Shown: positions 1 through 7,566 of the stretch, one piece after another | Position numbering within the stretch: position 1 is the first letter of the stretch | Layout of the letters: each line of letters starts with the position of its first letter | Assembly (NCBI RefSeq): GCF_001854245.1 | Contig: NZ_CP015381.1 | Span: 584,001-648,000 of the forward strand | Source of the DNA: Desulfococcus multivorans | GTDB lineage: Bacteria; Desulfobacterota; Desulfobacteria; Desulfobacterales; Desulfococcaceae | Length of the DNA stretch: 64,000 nt | Reading direction: 5' to 3' | Program-made: the position numbers and the translations under genes | The notes under the pieces: generated by a model | What the model was told of the DNA's origin: nothing | What the model saw: only the letters and a program-made list of their open reading frames with translations | Databases searched by the model: none

Positions 1-895
1 AGACCGCCAGCGCGCCGCTGCCGGACGGAATTTTGCGAGGTTCGCCGCAATTATTCGGGGATTCGTAGTCAAACTCAGCCGGCTTGTTGACCAGCAGCTT
101 GCTTCGGCGGAGCATCACGTCCCACGCCGGTCGTGCCAAGGTGTAGACAAACGGCGTTGTAACCAGTTTGGCCGGTGCTGTTACCCCCCACAACAGGCTG
201 CGGGGAAAGGTGTCAAAATGCTGCCGCTGGTTGCCGGTAAAGAAAATATCATCGTTTTCCTGAGCCATGCGTTCCAGCATCTTGTTTTCTTCTACCGGGG
301 ATCCCGCTTCGCGACGGTTTCGGCCGAGTGTCGTGCGCCAAGCGTGCTCGCCCGTGACGGTCCAGGCCTTGAAGGCGTTGACGAGCGAGCCGGCGAGATC
401 GGTGGCCGCATACAGTGGTGCAGTAAGCGGGGCCCAGTCAGACACCGCGCCCTGGCGAATATGAACTAAATGATCCCAGTAGGTGCTGACGGCACCGGAG
501 CGCCAGTTGATAAAAATAGGATAGGGGCCTTCGTTTTTCTGGATTTCCCGGTGCTGTTCGATGATACGTTCAAAACAGCCGTTAAGGGTGTTCAATCCTC
601 CATGAATAAAGATCAGAATGTCCGTCTTTTGGGAGGCCTCGATGGCCGCGAACAACTGTTTCAGATGCTCGAGATAAGGGGCCGTCGTTGCGCAGTCACC
701 TTGCAGTTGCCGCTGATATATTTTTTCCCCCAAGCGAGTGTCGATCACCTCGCCGCCGTGTTCGATGGGAATGTAATTTCCCTCACGATCGATTGTGATC
801 ATGTGGTTTACGATAGCCTCGCCGCCGTCAGTAAGCCTGGTACAGCCGGTGGTTACAACCGCCAATAGCGCCAATATACAAAGCGATCTTTTCAT
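1..895 (-). CDS. Lipoprotein with alpha/beta-hydrolase-like motif, cut by window edge
   Basis: Reads on the minus strand from ATG at 895 with no stop before base 1, giving 298 codons. The start has a strong ribosome site (AAGGAG, about 6 bases upstream). The N-terminus is a lipoprotein signal peptide ending in a lipobox-like VTTGC, so the mature protein is probably lipid-anchored. Around residues 98-112 it reads ILIFIHGGLNTL, the kind of strand-loop that carries the oxyanion hole in alpha/beta hydrolases. The rest is not recognised by family. A later stretch near residues 225-245 could be a membrane-proximal helix. A serine-hydrolase role is only a guess because the nucleophile region may lie beyond the window. 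Confidence 0.8.
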   Translation of the reverse strand, partial: MKRSLCILALLAVVTTGCTRLTDGGEAIVNHMITIDREGNYIPIEHGGEVIDTRLGEKIYQRQLQGDCATTAPYLEHLKQLFAAIEASQKTDILIFIHGGLNTLNGCFERIIEQHREIQKNEGPYPIFINWRSGAVSTYWDHLVHIRQGAVSDWAPLTAPLYAATDLAGSLVNAFKAWTVTGEHAWRTTLGRNRREAGSPVEENKMLERMAQENDDIFFTGNQRQHFDTFPRSLLWGVTAPAKLVTTPFVYTLARPAWDVMLRRSKLLVNKPAEFDYESPNNCGEPRKIPSGSGALAV

Positions 896-1156
896 GTTAG
901 ATCTCCTTATCGCCTTGTCGTGCTTTATTTGTTGAAAATCTTTTCTGAGAAGTGGCTATTCTGGGAACAATGCGCGCAATCTGACATGCGTTTCAACGGC
1001 ACCGATGGAATGGTTGCGTTTTGCTGTATGACGAGTGTAATTTTATTTTTCCCGTATATATTTTCATAAAGGGAAAAATCTATTTTGAAAATAGGGATGA
1101 TTTCTCAAATCATATGAGGGAAATGCCTATTTCCACATAGGTACTTATACCCAACT
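896..1156. other. Intergenic, nothing recognised
   Basis: AT-richer upstream region of the minus-strand lipoprotein. It probably holds that gene's promoter, but no single -10/-35 pair stands out. No coding or RNA signal is seen before the palindromic element at 1157. Confidence 0.4.
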
Positions 1157-1390
1157 CAATTTTCGACTTTCATGATGGTAACCGGAAAGAGGTGCCGGGA
1201 GGATACGGTCCGCGCCCCTTCAGCGGTGAGTTTTAGTGCCGCTTAAGCGCCGCGGAGGGTCAGCGGCCCGGACTGTTTGAGCGCAGCGAGTTTCCGGGCC
1301 GCCCGGAGCAAGCTTTAGCGGCACTTGAACGAAACCGCGTGGGGCGCGGGCCGTATCCTCCCGGCACCGGCCTATGAAAGTCGAAAGTTG
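1157..1390. repeat. 234-bp long palindromic element, copy A
   Basis: The ends are inverted repeats: the left end is CAATTTTCGACTTTCAT and the right end is ATGAAAGTCGAAAGTTG, with one mismatch. Nested inside are a second inverted pair (GGTGCCGGGAGGATACGG at about 1191 and CCGTATCCTCCCGGCACC ending at about 1368) and an inner pair built on GTGCCGCTTAAGC / GCTTTAGCGGCAC. The whole can fold into one long hairpin. The same 234-bp element is at 33516-33749 in the opposite orientation, and an internally deleted copy is at 45078-45215. No transposase is encoded. Confidence 0.9.
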
Positions 1391-1672
1391 AGATACTGGA
1401 ATAATTATGAATTTAAAAAACAGAATCGGTTTTTTGTAGTTTCAGATGCCGCCAAAAAGTCCTCACCAAAACAGTCTCGATATAATGCCTGTTTCGGGCA
1501 CAGACTGCTTTTTGCGACTCGAAAGATAAAACGGGGTCCCTCTTGCGTCATTTCTTCGAACCTTTACCGCTCCCCAATTCTTTTCAGAATAAACGCCTTT
1601 ATTTTGTGCCGCCGCCTTTTCTCTCTTCCGAACCTCTTTGTGGTGCATTCTGACCATGATTTGCATGGGGGG
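1391..1672. other. Intergenic, nothing firm
   Basis: Between the palindromic element and the DUF72 stop. A 67-codon minus-strand reading frame (1463-1666) is present but shows no family, no clear ribosome site and odd composition, so it is not called as a gene. Confidence 0.4.
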
Positions 1673-2572
1673 TCATGTTGAACGCGCCTGGTCGCCTTGT
1701 AAAAGCGGTTTGATCCGCTCAATCGTCGCCGGCGCGCAGCCTTCATAGTGATTGTTCACGTTGATGTAGACCGCCGCCCCGCTTTTCGCCAGATCCTTCG
1801 CGATATCCGCGATTGCCGTGAGGTCTTTATCCTTGGGCGCGACAATCCTGTCCCAGCGGTTGCCGGTGATTTTTGCCATGCCTTCCCGGTCCTTTCCCAT
1901 CAGCCGGAGGACGACCCGTGAATGGCCTTGGATCGCATCCCGCCATTTCTGGTAGACCTCGGTGATCGGCGGCATCCAGTAGCCCTCGATCAGCACCGGC
2001 GCCAACTTTTTTTCCAGCAGAAAATCGAAATAGCCCCTGGTGAAATAGCTCTTGTTCCGGACCTCCATGGCATAGGCGTAACCTTCGGGAATCCGGTCGA
2101 TGAACTCACCCAGCCGGTCTCGAAACATCCCGGGGCTCGGCATCTTCATTTTGTTCAGGTATTCAAACTGGAACATGACAGGTCCCAGAAACGGCTTCAG
2201 GGGGTCGATCAGGGACAGGAACTTTTGGAACAGGTCGGGTGAGAGGAAATAAGGATTGGATACCGGTTTGCCGCCCGTATTCCTCGGGTAATAGTGGGTG
2301 AGGGTGATGCTGTTGGGGGCCTTGACGGAAAAGCGGAAGCCTTCGGGCACGGCGTCACGGTAGCGGAGGACGTCGGCCGGCGCGGGGAGCCTGGCTCCGG
2401 CTGCGGGCGTGAACAGGGACCAGAACCACTGGTCGATCTCCACCGTTGAATATTTCCGGGCGTATTCCGCCAGATAGTCGATGCCCTTAGGGGCACTGTA
2501 GACCAGGCCCTCCCACTCGGGGTATTTCCAGCTGCAGGTCCCTATCCGTATTTTTCCATGGGGGTTGGACAT
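1673..2572 (-). CDS. DUF72 family protein (YecE-like)
   Basis: A 299-aa protein, normal length for DUF72. The N-terminus has the family signature RIGTCSWKYPEWEGLVY (about residues 9-25), followed by YSTVEIDQWFWSLF and, mid-protein, FSVKAPNSITLTHY. The fold is a TIM barrel; the biochemical role of the family is not established, so none is assigned. The gene starts 9 bases after the stop of the HU-type gene and is on the same strand, so the two are probably co-transcribed. The C-terminus keeps the YINVNNHYEG motif typical of intact members, so the gene looks complete. Confidence 0.92.
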   Translation of the reverse strand: MSNPHGKIRIGTCSWKYPEWEGLVYSAPKGIDYLAEYARKYSTVEIDQWFWSLFTPAAGARLPAPADVLRYRDAVPEGFRFSVKAPNSITLTHYYPRNTGGKPVSNPYFLSPDLFQKFLSLIDPLKPFLGPVMFQFEYLNKMKMPSPGMFRDRLGEFIDRIPEGYAYAMEVRNKSYFTRGYFDFLLEKKLAPVLIEGYWMPPITEVYQKWRDAIQGHSRVVLRLMGKDREGMAKITGNRWDRIVAPKDKDLTAIADIAKDLAKSGAAVYINVNNHYEGCAPATIERIKPLLQGDQARST

Positions 2573-2581
2573 TCGGGAACC

Positions 2582-2860
2582 TCACTTCTGATCCACCCGA
2601 TCCTTCAGCTCCTTCCCGCATTTGAAGAACGGCAGCTTCTTGGGCGCTATCCCGACCTTCTCGCCGGTCTTGGGGTTCCTGCCGATATAGCTCCTGTATT
2701 CCTTGACATGGAACGAACACAGCCCCCGTATCTCCACCCGATCCTCATTCGCCAGGGCGTCACCCATGGCATCAAAGAAGATCTCCACCACCCTGGCGGC
2801 CTCGGCCTTGGTGAGCCCGGCTTTCTCTTTCAGCGTATGGGTCAATTCAAGTTTGTTCAT
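2582..2860 (-). CDS. HU/IHF-family DNA-binding protein
   Basis: A 92-aa histone-like protein that bends or wraps DNA as a dimer. MNKLELTHTLKEKAGL begins the helical dimerisation part; the beta-arm region holds the conserved GRNPKTGEKVGIAPKKLP, including the intercalating proline context RNPKTG. The frame is open upstream to 3028, but the ATG at 2860 is chosen: it has a perfect AAGGAGGAG ribosome site and matches the family N-terminus. It lies upstream of the DUF72 gene with a 9-base gap. The acidic loop ALANEDRVEIRGLCSF suggests the IHF/HU branch common in Desulfobacterota; HU cannot be told from IHF subunit by eye. Confidence 0.93.
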   Translation of the reverse strand: MNKLELTHTLKEKAGLTKAEAARVVEIFFDAMGDALANEDRVEIRGLCSFHVKEYRSYIGRNPKTGEKVGIAPKKLPFFKCGKELKDRVDQK

Positions 2861-3046
2861 CCGGCTCCTCCTTAAGAAATAAATATATAACGAACTTGAA
2901 TTGTTATGCAATGGAAAAATGGCGCTGACACCAAAATGGTTCCGGGGGTATGTGCGGGATGGATCATATGAAGCGGCTGAGCCTCTTCGATGCATGCGAT
3001 TGTTGGACGAGATGTTGATGGTTTTCAAGGGGCGGCGAATCCTGTT

Positions 3047-3298
3047 TCAGACAATTTCCTTTGTTGGTAAGCCGAAGCGGTTTCTCAAGGTGTCCACAAA
3101 TGAATTATTGGCTTTTGGTGAAATGACCTCCAAAGGAGACATACCGCTTTGATGGAATCCCAAAAGGTCAAATATCAGGCCGGCACCGTCAATATCTGGC
3201 GCTACTCCTGCGAGCGTGATAAATAAACGCTCTTTTCTGGTCGTGTTGCAGGCGGTTGAAACTGACCAGCCTATCAAAAAATGAGTGATGGGGCTCAT
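3047..3298 (-). pseudogene. Truncated DUF457/YdjM-like membrane hydrolase fragment
   Basis: The first 50 or so residues (MSPITHFLIGWSVSTA... TLAGVAPDIDGAGLI) match the N-terminus of YdjM/DUF457-type membrane-bound metal-dependent hydrolases, including the His of THF and the APDIDG metal motif. After about residue 50 the sequence (FHQSGMSPLEVISP onwards) no longer looks like the family, and the frame stops near 80 residues, where a full protein has about 150-200. It is read as a broken gene at the edge of the accessory region. The ATG at 3298 fits the family start; a GTG at 3310 is also possible. Confidence 0.6.
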
Positions 3299-3310
3299 AA
3301 GTTCAGACAC

Positions 3311-3644
3311 TCAGCTTTTATGTCACCAAACCGAGAAGGTTCGTCAGGTGGATGGGTTTGGATGTCCGGAAAATCGCACAGATCACAGAGAGTGTATCAA
3401 TTGTACTGATAATTGACGATAATAGATTATCGCAACTCTTCTATAACAGGCATAAATACCCATCCGGCGAAAATTTATGAGGCCGACACCAATCATCTGA
3501 AGGTCCTGAGCCGAGTTGCCCGCCGGGCCGAACTCCTCCGATCGCAGCACCGGCTCGCGCCCAGGCCCCTGCAGGAGCCTGGGCGCGGCACCCGTGAATT
3601 TTGTTGCGAACACTTTTTCATCATCAGGGGCACAGGAGGGTGAT
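3311..3644. other. Intergenic with two palindromes
   Basis: No gene recognised. It holds a short palindrome CGATAATAGATTATCG (3417-3432) in AT-rich sequence that could be an operator. It also holds a strong 30-bp palindrome at 3557-3586 with arms GCGCCCAGGC and GCCTGGGCGC around CCTGCAGG, which could be a hairpin upstream of the transposase remnant. Confidence 0.5.
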
Positions 3645-3881
3645 ATGCCTTATTCCGAGAAATTCAAACGTAAAATAGTTCAAAACCTCACCGGTCCAAA
3701 CGCCATATCAGTTCCCGCGCTATCGAAAGAGGTTGACGTTTCACAAACGACCTTGCCAAAATGGCTCAGGAATGCCGGCGTCACGCCGCACCCTGAATAT
3801 CCAAACAATGACGAAAACTGGAAGGTTCGCCTCATCGAAGAAGGGTTCATGAGGCGCATGTGGAATGGCGGGGGGGTGTAA
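3645..3881 (+). pseudogene. Transposase orfA fragment (HTH, IS3-like)
   Basis: Reads MPYSEKFKRKIVQNLTGP... SVPALSKEVDVSQTTLPKWLR, the helix-turn-helix N-terminal part typical of IS3-group orfA transposases. It has a good ribosome site (GGAGGGTGAT before the ATG). It ends after 78 residues, and no orfB with a DDE domain follows; RhuM-derived sequence takes over from about 3883. No insertion-sequence ends can be defined. It is best read as an insertion-element relic joined to another broken gene. Confidence 0.65.
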
Positions 3882-3882
3882 G

Positions 3883-4300
3883 GTGGACAAGGACGAAAAG
3901 CCTGAAAAAGGGGAATTGATCTTTTACCGGAGTCAGCATATTCAAAATAGTTACGAGGAAGGGGAACTGGGACGGGAATCAACTCACAAGAAATTCTTGT
4001 CGGTTCGCCGGGAAGGGAATCGGAATGTTCGCCGCGAACTGGTTTTCTACAACCTCGATATGATCATTTCCGTTGAAAATGCACTGGGCGGCGCACGGGC
4101 ATACGGCGGCGGAATTGATCTATCAACGTGCCGATGCCGGCGCTCTGAATATAGGCATTACAAACTATCCCGGGAATAAGCTCCTGAAAAGGGATGTAGA
4201 AATTTCCAAGAATTATTTGAGTGAAGATGAGTTGGAATTGCTGAACCGCATCGTCACAGCTTACCTTGAAGTGGCCGAAATTGAGGATCCTGTTGATCCA
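3883..4300 (+). pseudogene. RhuM family (virulence protein RhuM-like) relic
   Basis: Two pieces of a RhuM-type protein lie in different frames. The first (about 3883-4074) reads GELIFYRSQHIQNSYEEGEL... VFYNLDMIISV, matching the start and middle of the family. The second (about 4085-4290) reads HGHTAAELIYQRADA... ISKNYLSEDELELLNRIV, matching the C-terminal half. The DNA for the region between (normally YRVNSKRATQFR and following) is missing, and the frame shifts near 4075. Full RhuM proteins are about 330 residues, so this is a deleted, frameshifted relic. Its 3' end runs into the antisense strand of the endolysin. Confidence 0.75.
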
Positions 4301-4780
4301 CCCAAGCAAAAATTTGCGCCGTGCCGGATGCTTGGTGCAGACGGACGCATAGAACTGCATTTTTCGGACGGCGTAAGCGTCCAGGAACCGTCCAGGGTCA
4401 GCCTCCTTGACGGCCGCCAGGGTCCTGGGGCCGAAAACCCCGTCGATTTTTGCTCCGACAACCGCCTGAGCGCTTTTGACCGCCCGGGGGACATCGACGT
4501 TGACGGCATAGTCAAAGATCGACTCGGCCACTGCATTGCACGGGATCAGGTCCCCGCAGATCCGTCGCCAGAATTGCTGCCGGTAAAAATCCGACACCAT
4601 GGCCCGTGGCGGCACCGCGCCGCCTTCCCTGTCGATGACCGCCCATCCAGGCCACGATGGATGATACCGCCGACTGATGCCCGCGTATGTCATCCCGCCG
4701 GGGTCACCGCTTACATTGTGGAGGACGTAGCCCCCTTCGTTTTGAATCACTTTTTTCAGGGCCGCATCGAAATCAGCCAT
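4064..4780 (-). CDS. Phage-type endolysin (GH108 N-acetylmuramidase), C-terminus fused to antisense RhuM
   Basis: A 238-aa frame with good ribosome site (GGAGGTGCAG). Residues 1-165 match GH108/PG-binding_3 lysozymes. VIQNEGGYV holds the catalytic Glu15; DPGGMTYAGISRRYHP follows; the peptidoglycan-binding part is FDYAVNVDVPRAVKSAQ... KIDGVFGPRTLAAV. The family normally stops soon after LLGWINRILNFG. Here, from about residue 168, the frame continues for some 70 residues translated from the opposite strand of the RhuM relic. The lysin therefore seems to have lost its own stop through the rearrangement and gained a junk tail. It would cut peptidoglycan at lysis if still made; no holin is seen beside it. 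Confidence 0.85.
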   Translation of the reverse strand: MADFDAALKKVIQNEGGYVLHNVSGDPGGMTYAGISRRYHPSWPGWAVIDREGGAVPPRAMVSDFYRQQFWRRICGDLIPCNAVAESIFDYAVNVDVPRAVKSAQAVVGAKIDGVFGPRTLAAVKEADPGRFLDAYAVRKMQFYASVCTKHPARRKFLLGWINRILNFGHFKVSCDDAVQQFQLIFTQIILGNFYIPFQELIPGIVCNAYIQSAGIGTLIDQFRRRMPVRRPVHFQRK

Positions 4781-4838
4781 CCTGCACCTCCGTTATCCGC
4801 ATTTCTTTCATGAAATTCCCTTCCCGGCGGGGAAGGTT

Positions 4839-4857
4839 GCCACACCAAAGCCCCGCC
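4839..4857. repeat. 19-bp direct repeat, copy 1
   Basis: GCCACACCAAAGCCCCGCC, found again exactly at 22055-22073 in the same orientation just upstream of the excisionase-like gene. Here it lies upstream of the endolysin. Confidence 0.7.
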
Positions 4858-4897
4858 TCGATTTAGGGTTATTAATTCGCCGTCGGGCATTGTGCCG

Positions 4898-5362
4898 TCA
4901 GGCGCGGGTACACTTTTTGCGCAGATACATTTCCCAGGTTTCATCCAACTCTTGTTTGGCGCACTGCCAAAGGTGCCGGACGGTCTCGGGGTCTTCGTTT
5001 GACAGGATGGCCTGGTGAAGCCTGATCAACGGTGGGTAATCTTCCAGGCACTCAGCCTCGATCGATGTTTTGTCGGGATATGCAGGCCTGATGCAGACGA
5101 GCTCGCAATCGATAGTTTTTGCCAGAATGGAAACCGCGGCCTGGGCGATATCGTCACGCCCGAGTTCGCAGAGGCGCTCCAGGATGGCGTTGGTTCTGTC
5201 CAGTGGATTTCGTTCGACATCTTCACAGCAGTCCGGATCCCGTCCCCAGCGGTAAAGCTGGGTCTGGGATTTACCGAACATTTTTGTCAGCGTCGTCATG
5301 CCCAGAACCTTCCTGCATGCTGCGTAAAACTGCCATGTTTTAAGGGGAGGCAATTCGGTCAT
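4898..5362 (-). CDS. Phage regulatory protein, CII-like (tentative)
   Basis: A 154-aa protein starting at ATG 5362; the frame is open upstream, but this start follows the Cro-like gene's stop (5367) by 4 bases and keeps the overlap-free operon order. The N-terminal half has a helix-turn-helix-like region (VLGMTTLTKMFGKSQTQLYRWG, read in parts) with the YRWGRDP motif seen in phage CII/CP76-type regulators. The C-terminal half is helical, with NPLDRTNAILERLCELG. It ends in a basic Cys-containing tail. Position directly after a Cro-like gene, divergent from CI, fits an early-gene activator. The exact family is not certain. Confidence 0.6.
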   Translation of the reverse strand: MTELPPLKTWQFYAACRKVLGMTTLTKMFGKSQTQLYRWGRDPDCCEDVERNPLDRTNAILERLCELGRDDIAQAAVSILAKTIDCELVCIRPAYPDKTSIEAECLEDYPPLIRLHQAILSNEDPETVRHLWQCAKQELDETWEMYLRKKCTRA

Positions 5363-5366
5363 CGCT

Positions 5367-5579
5367 TTACCCTTTCGCGTTTGCACCGGTTGATGTTTTA
5401 CTGAGGGCGGCCCGTATTTCATCCGCTGATCCTTCGAGCCAGAGGACGGGGTCTGTTCCTGTAATCTCGGCAAGTTGTTTTGCCCTCCGCCATGACGGCC
5501 GTTTTTGTGCCGAAAATATCCTCGACACAAAAGATTCGTGGACTCCCATTATCTTGGCTATTTCTATCTGTTTGATCAT
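5367..5579 (-). CDS. Cro-like HTH repressor
   Basis: A 70-aa protein with a helix-turn-helix spanning residues 3-30 (EIAKIMGVHESFVSRIFS), followed by RPSWRRAKQLAEITGTDPVLW, typical of small phage Cro/XRE regulators. It is divergent from the CI-like gene at 5688, with three related operators between them, the standard layout of a lysis-lysogeny switch. It should bind the same operators as CI and favour the lytic state. The next gene downstream (4898-5362) follows after 4 bases, so both belong to one early transcript. Confidence 0.85.
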   Translation of the reverse strand: MIKQIEIAKIMGVHESFVSRIFSAQKRPSWRRAKQLAEITGTDPVLWLEGSADEIRAALSKTSTGANAKG

Positions 5580-5592
5580 AATGACAACCTTT

Positions 5593-5677
5593 TTGACCTA
5601 TTGGTCAAAGAAAGTCAAGATATTTTTGACCATTTGGACAGTTTTTTTTACTTGATTTGAATTGACCAATAGGTAAA
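5593..5677. promoter_or_regulatory. Three-operator phage switch region
   Basis: Three 16-bp sites share half-sites TTGACC/GGTCAA: 5593-5608 TTGACCTATTGGTCAA (perfect half-sites), 5626-5641 TTGACCATTTGGACAG (weaker right half) and 5662-5677 TTGACCAATAGGTAAA (one change from the inverse of the first). Centres are 33 and 36 bp apart, about three helix turns, on the same face of DNA. They lie in the 108-bp gap between the divergent Cro-like and CI-like genes, with the third site overlapping the CI ribosome site. Inferred to be bound by both repressors. Confidence 0.85.
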
Positions 5678-5687
5678 GGAGGTGGGT

Positions 5688-6455
5688 ATGTACACGATTG
5701 AGGATTTGCACAAATATTTTGTGGCCGCCATGAAAGACAAACTCCAATCAAGATGGGGCGGTCTGCAGAAGCAGATGGCTATTGACCTGGGTGTGACAGA
5801 TGGCCACATAAGCCGTATTTTGGCGGGCAAAAAAACCGCGTCATCAAATCTTCAAAAGAAAACCGCCGAAGCATGCGGGATGTCACTTGCCGATATTATC
5901 GACCACGGTCGCCGCATCCTCGAAGGAATCCCCACCGAAGATGCAAAGCCGCTCCAACCCCGCCCCTTCCAAATCGTAGTCAACGGCACCTACGACAAAG
6001 AAATCCTCGAAAACGCCAAAGAGACTTACCGCGGCATCCCTCTTTATGAATCCGGCCGTTTGGCCGCCGGATCGAACGGCCTCTATTTCAACGACAACGA
6101 AGTTCCGGAAAGCGAAGTGATCGTTTACCGACCGGAGCTGGGACACCGCTCCGGCCACAAACTCGCAGCGGTGCGCGTCGGCGGCAGCAGCATGAATCCC
6201 ACAATCCCGGAGAAATCCATTATCGTTGTGGATCGAGATGACAGGGAGTTCGCGAACGGCAAGATCTTTTGCGTCAACGACCCGGACGACACCGGCCAGT
6301 ACGTTTCCGCGGTGAAGCGGGTTCAGCGGTGGGAAAAAGGATTTGTCCTGATCAGCGACAACCCGGATTTTCCGCCGAAGGTCACAGGCCTCGACTGGCT
6401 CGACCTGTGCGTCGGCAGGGTGATATGGATGTGGAGGAATACGGAAGAGCTTTAG
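5688..6455 (+). CDS. CI-like phage repressor, HTH plus S24 self-cleaving domain
   Basis: 255 aa from ATG 5688, chosen over GTG 5682 because AAAGGAGG at 5675-5682 is then correctly spaced. Residues 24-50 form the helix-turn-helix (QKQMAIDLGVTDGHISRILAG). Residues 150-250 are a LexA/S24 peptidase-like domain: nucleophile Ser168 in GGSSMNP, general base Lys210 in SAVKRV, and a possible Ala-Gly cleavage site at A127-G128 (RLAAGSNG). It should hold the prophage silent by binding the operators upstream and self-cleave after DNA damage. The last 25 or so codons are repeated twice downstream, before the next two cargo genes. Confidence 0.93.
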   Translation: MYTIEDLHKYFVAAMKDKLQSRWGGLQKQMAIDLGVTDGHISRILAGKKTASSNLQKKTAEACGMSLADIIDHGRRILEGIPTEDAKPLQPRPFQIVVNGTYDKEILENAKETYRGIPLYESGRLAAGSNGLYFNDNEVPESEVIVYRPELGHRSGHKLAAVRVGGSSMNPTIPEKSIIVVDRDDREFANGKIFCVNDPDDTGQYVSAVKRVQRWEKGFVLISDNPDFPPKVTGLDWLDLCVGRVIWMWRNTEEL

Positions 6456-6531
6456 AAGAAGAGAAGAGTAGAAGGAATCCATTTGAAGATGCAGAAATCG
6501 AGCATCAATACTCTAAAAAGGATGAGTGATT

Positions 6532-7404
6532 ATGTGGACAAAGTGTTCAAATGGCGAATGTGGATTCCAGTTCAAGGTGAATGAAAACAAGTTCGGGCAG
6601 TTCATCAATTGTAAAAAATGTGGCAATGAATTCAGAGCCACATTCAGTACAGACCCTCCTCCTACTGTAAACGTCATAGATGAAGCAGAGAGAGAAAAGG
6701 TTCCACCTGATCCTAAGGATACAAGGAAACGGACTTCGCCAAAGGAAATAATGGCCAGACAGATTGATGAGATTAAGCAAAATATTAAAGAACACATCCC
6801 AATGCTTGATGCTTCATTGGCCAACAAAGATAATGAAAGTGATACCCGGCTGATACTGGATAGAATACTTCAAGATGTCCTTAATTATAGAATAGAGGAC
6901 ATCAAGACCGAGCAAAAAATCCAAGGACGCAAGGCGGATTACGTTTTGTCCGTCAATGGCGATGATGTGATGGTAATCGAAGCCAAAAGAGTGACAATGG
7001 GTTTAAGCGATAAACAAATTTTTCAGGCATCGTCATACGGTGCCTATTCCGGTATCAGATGGGCACTGCTCACCAATGCCGCCGTATGGCAACTCTATCG
7101 AATATCAATGAGTGAAAAAATCGAGACCGACCTGGTATTTTCGATTGATCTCAGAGACGGTCTGGATGAACAGGAAGCGCAATATTTCTATCTAATCTCA
7201 AAAGATGGAATGAGCAGAAAAGGACTGCTGGAAAATCTATGGCAGAGGATGAGCGCTCTCTGCTACGAAAACATCCTGACCGCAATCTTCACCGATGGAG
7301 TGATTTCCAAAATAAGGGCAACCCTAACCAAGGATACCGGATGTCGCCTAACAAACGATGAGGTTAGAGATGCTTTGGAAAAACGAGTCTTTCAAATAGC
7401 ATAA
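6532..7404 (+). CDS. Zinc-ribbon plus HsdR_N-like (PDDEXK) protein
   Basis: 290 aa. Residues 1-40 contain a zinc ribbon (C5 and C10 near the start, then the CKKCG pair). Residues 90-215 resemble the type I restriction HsdR N-terminal nuclease domain: DTRLILDRILQDVL, then D in GRKADYVLSV and E-x-K in MVIEAKRV. The D...ExK set is complete, so DNA cleavage is possible. No helicase motor is attached. ATG 6532 is preferred to GTG 6526 because of the AAAGGA site. It sits first in the cargo row after CI and is AT-richer than the flanking core genes, as expected for acquired DNA. Function is probably defence or phage exclusion, unproven. Confidence 0.75.
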   Translation: MWTKCSNGECGFQFKVNENKFGQFINCKKCGNEFRATFSTDPPPTVNVIDEAEREKVPPDPKDTRKRTSPKEIMARQIDEIKQNIKEHIPMLDASLANKDNESDTRLILDRILQDVLNYRIEDIKTEQKIQGRKADYVLSVNGDDVMVIEAKRVTMGLSDKQIFQASSYGAYSGIRWALLTNAAVWQLYRISMSEKIETDLVFSIDLRDGLDEQEAQYFYLISKDGMSRKGLLENLWQRMSALCYENILTAIFTDGVISKIRATLTKDTGCRLTNDEVRDALEKRVFQIA

Positions 7405-7452
7405 AAAAATAACTGGGGCGTGAGTCTTGAGCACCCGCCGAAAGACGCCCGC

Positions 7453-7566
7453 ATGGATTATCCATCGCTCAACCCGGATGCACCGCCGAAGGTGACGGAG
7501 CTTGAATGGAATAAGCTGTGCGTGGGGCGGGTGATTTGGATGTGGATGAGTACGGAGGAGTTATGA
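7453..7566 (+). pseudogene. Second copy of CI-repressor 3' end (37 codons)
   Basis: Reads MDYPSLNPDAPPKVTELE then WNKLCVGRVIWMWMSTEEL and stop, closely matching the end of the CI-like protein (DNPDFPPKVTGLDWLDLCVG, then RVIWMWRNTEEL). Only the C-terminal tail is present; the rest of the repressor is absent. The stop TGA overlaps the ATG of the next gene. It is a remnant or recombination scar rather than a gene. Confidence 0.85.

Noticed and set aside
1463-1666. Small minus-strand frame after the palindromic element
   Set aside because: No family, weak start context, in a repeat-flanked spacer.
2861-3028. Upstream extension of the HU-type frame
   Set aside because: The ATG at 2860 has a perfect ribosome site and matches the family start; the extension is unlike HU.
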